Source: an uncultured Lachnospiraceae bacterium
GTDB taxonomy: Bacteria > Bacillota_A > Clostridia > Lachnospirales > Lachnospiraceae
Reading direction: 5' to 3'
Length of the DNA stretch: 11,236 nt
Assembly: GCA_902773195.1 (NCBI GenBank)
Contig: CACYDL010000178.1
Location: forward strand, 1-11,236
Positions 1-5,406 of the stretch are shown piece by piece. Position 1 is the first letter of the stretch, and each line of letters opens with the position of its first letter. A program made the position numbers and the translations under genes. Under the pieces are notes generated by a model. That model made no database searches, was not told where the DNA came from, and saw nothing but the letters and a program-made list of their open reading frames with translations.

Positions 1-1335
1 ATCTGCGTGGTTATAATAGGTCACGTCGACTGGTATCCGCTCTCCGAAGTCGGATTTAATGCAGTCGATGCCTTGCAAGAGCAATGTACGGATCCTGCCG
101 GCATACCAGTCCCTGGCTGCCGGATTCGTGAAGTCCACAATTGCCATCCCCGGCTGCCAGTTATCCACCTGCTTGATGCCTCTCCCATCTGAACGCATCA
201 GGAAATATCCGCCCTGCCTGCCTTCCTCAAACATCCCGCTGTCTTGGGCGACATAAGGGTTGACCCATGCACACAGTTTCAGTCCCCTCTCATGGTAGCG
301 TTTGAGCATGCCTTCCACGTCCGGAAACTGTTCCTGATCCCATACAAAATCGCACCAGTGAAGAGGACGCATCCAGTAGCAATCGAAATGAAATACGCTG
401 AGCGGAATGTCCCGCTCTTCCATCCCCCGGATCATGGACGTAACGGCTGCCTCATCATAGCTGGGTTTAAAACAGGTGGACAGCCATAACCCAAAGCTCC
501 AGGCCGGAAGCTTTGCCGGGCGTCCTGTCAGAGCTGTGTAGGCCTCGATGATATCTGCAGGTTTTTTCCCGTAGAAGAAATGCCAGCGAAGCTGTTCCCC
601 CGGCACCGTAAAGCTGACAAACTCAACCTTCTCACTGGCACACTCAAAGGAGACCCGGTCGGAAGAATCCACAAATATCCCGTAATGCTCCGACGTCATG
701 TAGAAGGGAATGTTCTTGTATGCAATCGTGGAGGCGGTGCCGCCGTCTTCGTTCCACATGTCCACTGTCTGTCCATTTTTGACAAATGGTGTAAACCGTT
801 CTCCGAAACCATAGACGCATTCTGTCGGCTTCAGTGACAGTTCTGTCAGCATATAGGGTTCCCAGGCACGCTTAAAATAATCATCTCCGGGTGCAAAGGT
901 TGAGGGTTTCTTGTTGACCCTGAGATAGCCTGTGTTGCGGGAACCGGATGATGTCAGCAGCTTCCCGTCTGCCTCGAAATGGTACGCACAGGTTCTGCGG
1001 TCTACTCTCACGGTTATATCGCCTGCCGTCATGACAGCCTCTTCATCGCTTATGGACAGCTGAACAGGATCAGGATGCATATTCAGTGCGAAGCGGGGTT
1101 CATGCGACTCATAGCCCATGTCATGAGTGAGCGTCACTGCAATGTCATTGTGTCCCGCACTGACAAAATCGATCGTCAGCACCGTTTGGTCAAGGGCGTC
1201 TGCTCTTCCCAGAATGGGTCTTTCGGGAGCGGTCACCCTCATGCCATGCTCTATCGGCCTGACTTTATAGGCCTGAGACGCAAATGAGGCCTGAACACTT
1301 TCCTTGCGCAGCCAGTAACCTTCCGTATATTTCAT
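1..1335 (-). CDS. yicI: GH31 alpha-xylosidase, YicI-like (3' end beyond window)
   Basis: Glycoside hydrolase family 31, probably releasing alpha-xylose from isoprimeverose-type xyloglucan oligosaccharides in the cytoplasm; no signal peptide is visible. The frame is open from the start codon at 1335 to the window edge and gives 445 residues, whereas E. coli YicI has 772, so the C-terminal part lies outside. Order: N-terminal beta-sandwich with YGFGERF near residue 175 and NGQTVDMWNEDGGT just after it, then the (beta/alpha)8 barrel with FHFDCYWM (Asp318) and KSDFGERIP, whose Asp429 aligns with the YicI nucleophile. The acid/base Asp would lie beyond the edge. The ATG is preceded by GAGAAAGGGG at a suitable distance and by the promoter at 1404-1433. 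The MKYTEGYWLR opening is typical of the subfamily. Alternative: another GH31 alpha-glucosidase specificity; similarity over the N-domain and nucleophile motif favours YicI. Confidence 0.93.
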   Translation of the reverse strand, partial: MKYTEGYWLRKESVQASFASQAYKVRPIEHGMRVTAPERPILGRADALDQTVLTIDFVSAGHNDIAVTLTHDMGYESHEPRFALNMHPDPVQLSISDEEAVMTAGDITVRVDRRTCAYHFEADGKLLTSSGSRNTGYLRVNKKPSTFAPGDDYFKRAWEPYMLTELSLKPTECVYGFGERFTPFVKNGQTVDMWNEDGGTASTIAYKNIPFYMTSEHYGIFVDSSDRVSFECASEKVEFVSFTVPGEQLRWHFFYGKKPADIIEAYTALTGRPAKLPAWSFGLWLSTCFKPSYDEAAVTSMIRGMEERDIPLSVFHFDCYWMRPLHWCDFVWDQEQFPDVEGMLKRYHERGLKLCAWVNPYVAQDSGMFEEGRQGGYFLMRSDGRGIKQVDNWQPGMAIVDFTNPAARDWYAGRIRTLLLQGIDCIKSDFGERIPVDVTYYNHAD

Positions 1336-1360
1336 ATCGGCCCCTTTCTCCCGTCACTCC

Positions 1361-1375
1361 CGGTGCGTGGCACCG
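1361..1375 (-). other. Small hairpin in the leader of the GH31 gene
   Basis: CGGTGC and GCACCG form a perfect 6-bp stem around a 3-nt loop, inside the predicted 5' untranslated region of the alpha-xylosidase gene. There is no following T-run, so it is not an intrinsic terminator; a role in mRNA structure is only a guess. Confidence 0.35.
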
Positions 1376-1403
1376 ATTCACATAAGGGTTTGTTCGATCA
1401 GTG

Positions 1404-1433
1404 ATTATCTGCCGCTGATCTCAACTTTGTCAA
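1404..1433 (-). promoter_or_regulatory. Sigma-A-type promoter for the GH31 gene
   Basis: On the minus strand, TTGACA (1428-1433) is followed after 18 bp by GATAAT (1404-1409), 6/6 and 5/6 matches to the -35 and -10 consensus. It lies about 70 bp upstream of the alpha-xylosidase start. Both boxes sit in the last codons of the 60-codon ORF, and the -10 overlaps its TAA stop, which is unusual unless that ORF is a remnant. Confidence 0.6.
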
Positions 1434-1587
1434 TCTCCCGGACAGTATCCTTATCCCGGTCATAATCATAATTCAGAATCTGAATATAGGTTCTGTCGTC
1501 GCAGTCATAGCGATGAACACCAATCCGACTGTCCCGGCAGCTCAGGACACTGACCTCATCATACATAGTTTTCACAGAAAAAATCAA
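1405..1587 (-). CDS. 60-codon orphan ORF, possible fragment of a larger gene
   Basis: I do not recognise a complete protein here. The frame starts at TTG (1585-1587), with GGAGAG about 7 nt upstream, or at an internal ATG (1564-1566), and stops with TAA. The middle part, HRYDCDDRTYIQILNYDYD, has alternating hydrophobic and polar residues like beta strands and recalls C-terminal beta-sandwich tails of some clostridial glycoside hydrolases; this is an impression, not a family call. A TGA directly precedes the TTG codon, so the frame cannot extend upstream. The ORF sits between the ATPase gene and the GH31 gene, and the GH31 promoter is embedded in its 3' end. Either a small hypothetical protein or the tail of a lost sugar-enzyme gene truncated when the AT-rich ATPase segment arrived. 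Confidence 0.35.
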   Translation of the reverse strand: MIFSVKTMYDEVSVLSCRDSRIGVHRYDCDDRTYIQILNYDYDRDKDTVREIDKVEISGR

Positions 1588-1628
1588 TCATCTCTCCTGC
1601 CTTCCCGTAGCAGAACGCAATCCTCGCA

Positions 1629-2843
1629 TTATATGTATTCTATAGGAAGTGCATATACTTTTTCGTTAATCGGCATGCAGGTTTCTGCCAGACATACTAC
1701 AGCACCCCACCCCACCTGCTTTCCGGGAATCTTATCCAGCACATTAAAATTCTTGATCCAGTCTTTGCTGACTGATCCCGATTTCCTGATCTCAACAGGA
1801 TGAATAGTGTTTCCGTTTTCTATCAGTAAATCAATCTCTTTCTTGTCCTTATCGCGATAATAATAGATGCCGTCCGTTCCTTTTCCTGAATTACTATAGC
1901 TTTTTAGAATCTCAGAAACCACAAATGTTTCAAATATGCTGCCGGCCATTGCACCATTCTTAAGCACCTCCGGGCTGCTCCAGCCTGTCAGATAACATAA
2001 CAGCCCCGTATCCATAAAGAACAGCTTTGGTGTCTTTATGGTCCGCTTAATTATGTTATTTTGATAAGTGTGAATGACTCGAATCAATCCGGATGCAGCT
2101 ATAACAGATACCCAGCTCTGAGCTGTTTTTATGTCTATTCCAACTTCATTCGCCAATTCCTGGTAAACCAACAGCTCTCCGGAGCGGGCAGCCAGACATG
2201 TAAGAAAATTTCTGAATTTTATCTCATCTTTAATGTTTTTTATTCTTCGGATATCCCGTTCCAGATAAGTGCGTACATAATCCCTGTAGAACCATTCCCA
2301 GTCGCGGTCAGAATCCAATAATTCGGGCATCGAGCCTCTATGAATAATGGACCATATCTCGGTATACGGCACAATGCATTGACTGCGTTCCCGGATATAG
2401 GAATCATCGGGCACAAATGGCCTGTTAAAGTCGATGTGGAACAGTTCTCTGAGAGATAACCCGCCCATTTCCACTATACTGATCCTTCCTGCGAGCGATT
2501 CTGAAGCGTTGCTCATGAGCTCGTATGACTGAGAACCTGTAAGAAAGAACTTCCCTTTTGCGCTATCGGCATCGGCGATCTTTTTGATCGCACGGAACAA
2601 TTCAGGTGCATATTGTGCTTCGTCAATAATAACCGGATATTTGATATCACGGAAAAACAGCATGCTGTCGTTCCTTGCAAGTGCAGCATAGTTTTCATCG
2701 TCAAGAGTGATATAGGTATAATCAGGATAAAGTACTTTAATGGTTGTTGACTTACCAACTTGTCTTGCGCCGGTAATCAAAACAGCTTTGGTCTGGTGCT
2801 CCGCCTTGTGGATAGTCTGTTCGATTGCCCTATGAAGATACAT
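1629..2843 (-). CDS. AAA+ ATPase with DUF4143 C-terminal domain
   Basis: Predicted ATP-binding protein of the widespread AAA/DUF4143 family, 404 residues, a normal length for the family; cellular role unknown. Visible parts: Walker A GARQVGKS (residues 25-32), Walker B YPVIIDEAQ with Asp74 and Glu75, a sensor-like LTGSQ at 101-105, then the DUF4143 region. Near the end KEIDLLIENG (335-344) and HPVEIRKS (348-355) resemble the degenerate PD-(D/E)XK fold seen in this family. The ATG at 2843 has GGAGGGG about 7 nt upstream and a near-consensus promoter at 2880-2907, so it is probably transcribed alone. The DNA is visibly more AT-rich than the genes to its right, suggesting acquisition by transfer. 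Members of this family are often scattered singly in genomes; no toxin, antitoxin or transposon partner is seen next to it. Confidence 0.9.
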   Translation of the reverse strand: MYLHRAIEQTIHKAEHQTKAVLITGARQVGKSTTIKVLYPDYTYITLDDENYAALARNDSMLFFRDIKYPVIIDEAQYAPELFRAIKKIADADSAKGKFFLTGSQSYELMSNASESLAGRISIVEMGGLSLRELFHIDFNRPFVPDDSYIRERSQCIVPYTEIWSIIHRGSMPELLDSDRDWEWFYRDYVRTYLERDIRRIKNIKDEIKFRNFLTCLAARSGELLVYQELANEVGIDIKTAQSWVSVIAASGLIRVIHTYQNNIIKRTIKTPKLFFMDTGLLCYLTGWSSPEVLKNGAMAGSIFETFVVSEILKSYSNSGKGTDGIYYYRDKDKKEIDLLIENGNTIHPVEIRKSGSVSKDWIKNFNVLDKIPGKQVGWGAVVCLAETCMPINEKVYALPIEYI

Positions 2844-2879
2844 ATGCGTGCCCCTCCGTCAATTTTGGATTCCAATTCC

Positions 2880-2907
2880 ATTTTAGACGAATATATATAT
2901 CTGTCAA
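2880..2907 (-). promoter_or_regulatory. Strong promoter of the ATPase gene
   Basis: Minus strand TTGACA (2902-2907), 16-bp AT-rich spacer, TAAAAT (2880-2885). This matches the housekeeping consensus 6/6 and 5/6. A transcript would start near 2873 and give a leader of about 30 nt carrying the GGAGGGG ribosome site. It begins 17 bp after the stop of the small membrane protein upstream. Confidence 0.65.
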
Positions 2908-2923
2908 CATCCTTGTTTTTCAC

Positions 2924-3130
2924 TCACCGGTTCAGCGCCTGAAGGCAAATCCACTGGATAACCCCCAGAAGAAATGACAGGCCTCCGCAGAAGGAGAGGA
3001 ACCGTCCCGTTTTGTATATCTTCGGGAAATCCATCATCCCTGACCTGAAGTCCTTTCCCGTAAGCACCAGGATAAGGCCCATAAACAAATATACCGCGCC
3101 CATCACAGACGCTAAAACAATCCACCCCAT
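2924..3130 (-). CDS. Small two-helix membrane protein
   Basis: A 68-residue protein that I cannot name. It has two hydrophobic segments, roughly residues 3-24 and 44-64, separated by a short basic and polar loop (GKDFRSGMMDFPKIYKTGR), so it is probably an integral membrane hairpin. The layout is loosely like DUF3784-type small membrane proteins, but it is shorter and the match is weak. The ATG at 3130 lies 6 bp after the DUF2085 stop codon, so the two are likely cotranscribed and possibly translationally coupled; only a weak GGGG tract lies upstream. An overlapping 84-codon frame (2904-3158) has no membrane-like pattern and was discarded. Last gene of the three-gene membrane cluster. Confidence 0.6.
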   Translation of the reverse strand: MGWIVLASVMGAVYLFMGLILVLTGKDFRSGMMDFPKIYKTGRFLSFCGGLSFLLGVIQWICLQALNR

Positions 3131-3136
3131 AACTGA

Positions 3137-3454
3137 CTATACCCCGCACGCGAAGCACAGCAGCCGCATTCCAACGCCTGCCGCAAATCCATAGACAGCC
3201 CGGCGAAGATTCGTGCTGTCGTAACCGGTGAATCGCTGCCGCATTCCATCAATGAAACAAGGAACCATGGAGAGGATCGAGGGCAGCAGGATGACGTTCC
3301 TTTTGCAATCTATAAATTGCATTATGAGATAGCCGAGAATCACGCCCGCTGCCAGCGCGGTGCATCGCCAGCAGAACGGGAAGCAAAACGGCCCTATATG
3401 CGGGGCCGTTTCCGGGCGTCCGTTGCATAAGGGCCTTGATCCGATGGACATCAT
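3137..3454 (-). CDS. DUF2085 family membrane protein
   Basis: A 105-residue predicted membrane protein of unknown function. The signature is the Cys-rich segment RPLCNGRPETAP followed by FPFCWRCTALAAG, which matches the conserved 'lCh.rPeR... lC.RCtg...G' pattern of DUF2085, and later PCFIDGMRQRFTGYDSTNLRR, matching its 'P...DG.tQ....R.S.N..R' region. Two or three membrane helices fit (about residues 32-52, 58-70 and 85-103). The Cys cluster suggests metal or redox binding, as assumed for the family, but this is unproven. I place the start at the ATG at 3452-3454 rather than the upstream GTG at 3475, because this ATG overlaps the TGA of the 21-codon ORF as ATGA, which gives translational coupling. 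Followed after 6 bp by the two-helix protein. Confidence 0.75.
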   Translation of the reverse strand: MMSIGSRPLCNGRPETAPHIGPFCFPFCWRCTALAAGVILGYLIMQFIDCKRNVILLPSILSMVPCFIDGMRQRFTGYDSTNLRRAVYGFAAGVGMRLLCFACGV

Positions 3455-3516
3455 GGTTTCATGATCAGCTTGCACAGAAACACTATCAGCAAAATGAGAA
3501 GAATGGTAATCAGCAT
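3451..3516 (-). CDS. 21-residue single-helix membrane micropeptide
   Basis: A short ORF below normal gene-calling limits. The ATG at 3514-3516 has a near-perfect ribosome site, AAAGGAGG, 7 nt upstream, the strongest in this part of the window. The peptide begins MLITILLILLIVFLC, has 14 hydrophobic residues of its first 15, then a Lys-containing tail (KLIMKP), which suits a single transmembrane helix. Its TGA stop overlaps the ATG of the DUF2085 gene as ATGA. Known small bacterial membrane proteins often regulate or stabilise larger membrane partners, so it may act on the DUF2085 protein or the two-helix protein. The alternative is a translated leader whose only job is to load ribosomes onto the next gene. 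Function is inferred; the ribosome site and overlap are direct observations. Confidence 0.6.
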   Translation of the reverse strand: MLITILLILLIVFLCKLIMKP

Positions 3517-3543
3517 AGCTTTTCCTCCTTTAATAACGATGAT

Positions 3544-3574
3544 CCGGCGCTGTCGCCCTTTCAGACAGCGCCGG
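3544..3574 (-). terminator. Strong hairpin between the broken secreted-protein gene and the membrane cluster
   Basis: CCGGCGCTGTC (3544-3554) and GACAGCGCCGG (3564-3574) form a perfect 11-bp stem with a 9-nt loop, about 50 bp after the secreted-protein stop. On the minus strand the following bases (ATCATCGTTATT) are only mildly T-rich, so it may be a weak terminator or an attenuator or stabilising hairpin. The AAAGGAGG site of the micropeptide begins about 15 bp further on. I saw no convincing promoter between hairpin and micropeptide, so some read-through is likely. Confidence 0.5.
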
Positions 3575-3621
3575 CAGTCTCTGTTTTCCCGCCTTCCCCT
3601 CGGACAGGCCGCGGTCTCCGG

Positions 3622-4389
3622 TCAGTCGAACTCCAGTTTTTTTCCGCCTAATCCCTTTTTCATGACCACGTCGCTTTCGACGAGCAGGACATTTCCCTCC
3701 TCCAGTATGACCATCTCCGAGACAGGGTTCTTTTCCACTTTCAGGGTGTAGTGCTTGTCGGCGCCCCAGTGCCACGAACCGTCCTCCTCGAAGGCTTCCT
3801 GCGTGTTATAGACCTTCACTTCTCCTCCGTTGATGGTTCCCGCATATGCCATGAAGGTTCCGGGCGGTATATCCTTGTCGTCTCCCTCGCCGACCAGATA
3901 GATTCCCGCCGGAACATAGGTACCCTCCGGCAGCTCGTATTCATAGTAATCGGACACGTTGAAGGCGTTGGGGCTTACCAGGATCGTCCCCTCCAGATAC
4001 ATGTAGTTCCCTTCTTCCAGCGTGAAGCTCTTCGGTTCTTCACCGAGCTTGAAATAGTCGTCGGAAACGTAGTCGCCGTAGTATCCCGCCGGCCTTGAAT
4101 CGAACTGCTCCTTGTCCGCGTATACGTGCAGACGGACCCCGTAGCCGTCACCGGGCTCTGTCATGGCCAGGTAGTAGCGTCCCGGATTGACGTCCTGACC
4201 TACCAGGTAGTATCACTCGGTGAGGGTAAATGGTTCCGCCTCCGGCCGGGAACGATACTCCGCCTCTACCTTCTGCCGAAGTTCCGAAAGCTCTGAAAAG
4301 CTCAAACCGGTCAGATCGGTCTCAGAGGCGCAGACCGGCGTACAGAGAGCCAGGCATCCCGCCAGTGAAAGTGCAGCCGCTTTTTTCAT
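3622..4389 (-). pseudogene. Secreted 'VG.D..PG.Y' protein interrupted by an in-frame TGA
   Basis: The ATG at 4387-4389 has AAGGAGG 8 nt upstream and opens a 58-codon frame ending at TGA (4213-4215); the same frame then runs without a stop for 197 codons to 3622. The N-terminal part starts MKKAAALSLAGCLALC and looks like a Sec signal peptide, with likely cleavage after PVCA (residue 21); LAGC at 9-12 resembles a lipobox but lies very early. Next comes LTGLSFSELSELRQKV, then after the stop YYLVGQDVNPGRYYLA and, further on, IYLVGEGDDKDIPPGTF. This order (short 'L...L..LR..I' helix, then G.Y.VG.DIPAG.Y beta repeats) is common in secreted clostridial proteins of unknown function. Family comparison suggests the lost residue is Gly (GGA to TGA). 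The downstream ATG at 4164 lacks a ribosome site and a signal peptide. Could be a recent pseudogene, a sequencing error or programmed read-through. Confidence 0.7.
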
Positions 4390-4506
4390 CAGTTCGTCCT
4401 CCTTCTCTTTTTGAAAATCCGTATCCGTTCGGAGCTGTCCGTCAGGACAGGCACCCTAATAGTAACTTCTGCGACGGATGATTCCCAGAAACCTGCGCGT
4501 TCATTT

Positions 4507-4525
4507 CCGCTACCTGAGGTAGCGG
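4507..4525. repeat. Perfect 8-bp inverted repeat across the regulator stop codon
   Basis: CCGCTACC, TGA, GGTAGCGG: an exact inverted repeat covering the TAG stop of the XRE gene. No T-run follows on either strand, so it is not a standard terminator. It may be an mRNA 3' hairpin or a binding site upstream of the secreted-protein gene. Confidence 0.4.
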
Positions 4526-4974
4526 CACCGGTGTCCTTCCTCCGGCGCTTCGCCGCACAGCCCGTCCCCGTCGAAGGCCTCTTCCTCCGAAACCTCCGGG
4601 AACTCCGCCTCCTCCAGCACCTCCCGTATCCTGTCAATGAGTCGGCATCTCGCCGCCGTCTTCCGTGTCCGGATATCATGCGCCGGCAGATCCGCCGGAT
4701 CCCGTGCCACCGCCGATTCCCGGTCCGCTGCCGGCTTTTGCTCTGCTTCCGTCTCCGTGTCCCTGAGCGCCTCCCGTCTCTCGTCCAGAAGGAGCCAGTC
4801 CAGATCCCTGTCCAGCCGGACGGAAAGCTGTATCAGCTTCTTCAGCTCCGGATAAGCGGTCCCGGTCTCCCATTTTGTGATGCTCTGCCTGCTGACCTCC
4901 AGAGACTCCGCCAGCTGTTCCTGCGAGTAACCTTTTTCCTTCCGTGAAATCCTCAGTCTATCCGCGAAACTCAT
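4510..4974 (-). CDS. XRE-family transcriptional regulator
   Basis: A 154-residue DNA-binding protein. Residues 5-62 are a Cro/C1-type helix-turn-helix: LRISRKEKGYSQEQLAE, then SRQSITKWETGTAYPEL with the recognition helix around 28-36, then LDRDLDWLLLD. This fits clostridial XRE regulators ('VSRQS(V/I)(S/T)KWE.G.a.PEl.kL'). Unlike many relatives it has no membrane helices after the HTH; the last 90 residues are charged and polar (Glu/Arg/Ala-rich) with two cysteines near the end, and I recognise no domain there. The ATG has AAAGGGGAAG about 8 nt upstream. The downstream gene is the broken secreted protein, 120 bp away. A perfect 16-bp palindrome 90 bp upstream of the start is a candidate autoregulatory operator. 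The HTH call is firm; the C-terminal role is unknown. Confidence 0.88.
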   Translation of the reverse strand: MSFADRLRISRKEKGYSQEQLAESLEVSRQSITKWETGTAYPELKKLIQLSVRLDRDLDWLLLDERREALRDTETEAEQKPAADRESAVARDPADLPAHDIRTRKTAARCRLIDRIREVLEEAEFPEVSEEEAFDGDGLCGEAPEEGHRCRYLR

Positions 4975-5063
4975 TTCGTCTTCCCCTTTCCTGAAGCGTC
5001 TTCGGATCCGTTCCTTCGGGAACTGTCCGCCAGTCTCATGAAAGGGCTTGTATTTTTCGCGTG

Positions 5064-5079
5064 TCCGGCCGCGGCCGGA
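5064..5079. promoter_or_regulatory. Perfect 16-bp palindrome upstream of the XRE gene
   Basis: TCCGGCCGCGGCCGGA is its own reverse complement. It lies about 90 bp upstream of the regulator's start in the stretch where its promoter should be, so it may be an operator. No T-run follows, so it is not a terminator. GC-rich chance palindromes occur in such DNA, which lowers confidence. Confidence 0.4.
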
Positions 5080-5135
5080 TCTGCGCCGTTAAAAGAAAGA
5101 AATGGGCCGGAAAATGTGTGCCGAAAAAGAGGCGC

Positions 5136-5269
5136 CGGGAAAACGCACGCCAGGAAGACGCACGTCAAAAAGACTCACGTCAAAAAGACACACGACAGAA
5201 AACGCACGACAGGAAGACACTCGACAAGAAGATGCGCGCCGAAAAAACGCACGTCAAAAAGACGGCCGG
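5136..5269. repeat. Minisatellite: nine imperfect 15-bp tandem repeats
   Basis: Consensus on the plus strand is CAAAAAGACGCACGT. Units start at 5136, 5151, 5166, 5181, 5196, 5210, 5225, 5240 and 5255; all are 15 bp except the fifth (14 bp). One or two more degenerate units may precede it (5121-5135). The 14-bp unit breaks any reading frame through the array, so the KTHVK-type pentapeptide repeat on the plus strand is probably not coding. Unit nine runs into the dinB terminator stem. Read on the minus strand the unit is ACGTGCGTCTTTTTG, resembling the terminator's own end GTCTTTTTGACGTGCG, so the array may have grown from that tail. There are no unique spacers, so it is not CRISPR. Confidence 0.85.
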
Positions 5270-5296
5270 TGCTTTTCATCGGCACCGGCCGTCTTT
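5256..5296 (-). terminator. Intrinsic terminator of the dinB transcript
   Basis: GACGGCCGGTGC (5261-5272) pairs perfectly with GCACCGGCCGTC (5282-5293), giving a 12-bp GC-rich stem with a 9-nt loop, extended by A:T pairs outside. On the minus strand it is followed by TTTTTG, a proper T-tract; on the plus strand by TTTCG, so it could act weakly in both directions. It lies about 110 bp after the dinB stop. The stretch 5297-5406 between them holds no gene I can support. Confidence 0.85.
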
Positions 5297-5406
5297 CGTA
5301 TCACTGAATATTCCATTGTATTTCCGTCTTTGGCTGACCCGGGCCAGCCACGCCCGTTCGCGCCGAGAAACGTCCCGCGGCCCATGCCTGCCGGGTCTCA
5401 CCGTCC

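Noticed and set aside
2904..3158. 84-codon minus frame overlapping the two-helix protein
   Set aside because: The alternative frame gives a Gly-rich protein with no pattern, while the 68-codon frame shows two clear hydrophobic helices and sits 6 bp after DUF2085.
4213..4215. Selenocysteine or recoded TGA in the secreted protein
   Set aside because: Other genes here use TGA as a normal stop, the family expects Gly at this place, and I saw no convincing selenocysteine-type hairpin just after the codon.
4507..4525. Terminator of the XRE gene
   Set aside because: The 8-bp stem is perfect but AAATGAACG follows on the minus strand, with no T-run.
4389..4679. 96-codon minus frame ending NERAGFWESSVAEVTIRVP...
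   Set aside because: It mostly overlaps the XRE gene out of frame with Arg-rich composition, and its tail merely runs through the intergenic DNA into the next ribosome site.
5136..5269. CRISPR array
   Set aside because: Units are contiguous with no unique spacers and diverge from each other; no cas gene is present.
5038..5307. Plus-strand frame encoding KTHVK-like pentapeptide repeats
   Set aside because: It comes from the 15-bp minisatellite; one 14-bp unit shifts the frame, there is no ribosome site, and the repeats overlap a terminator.
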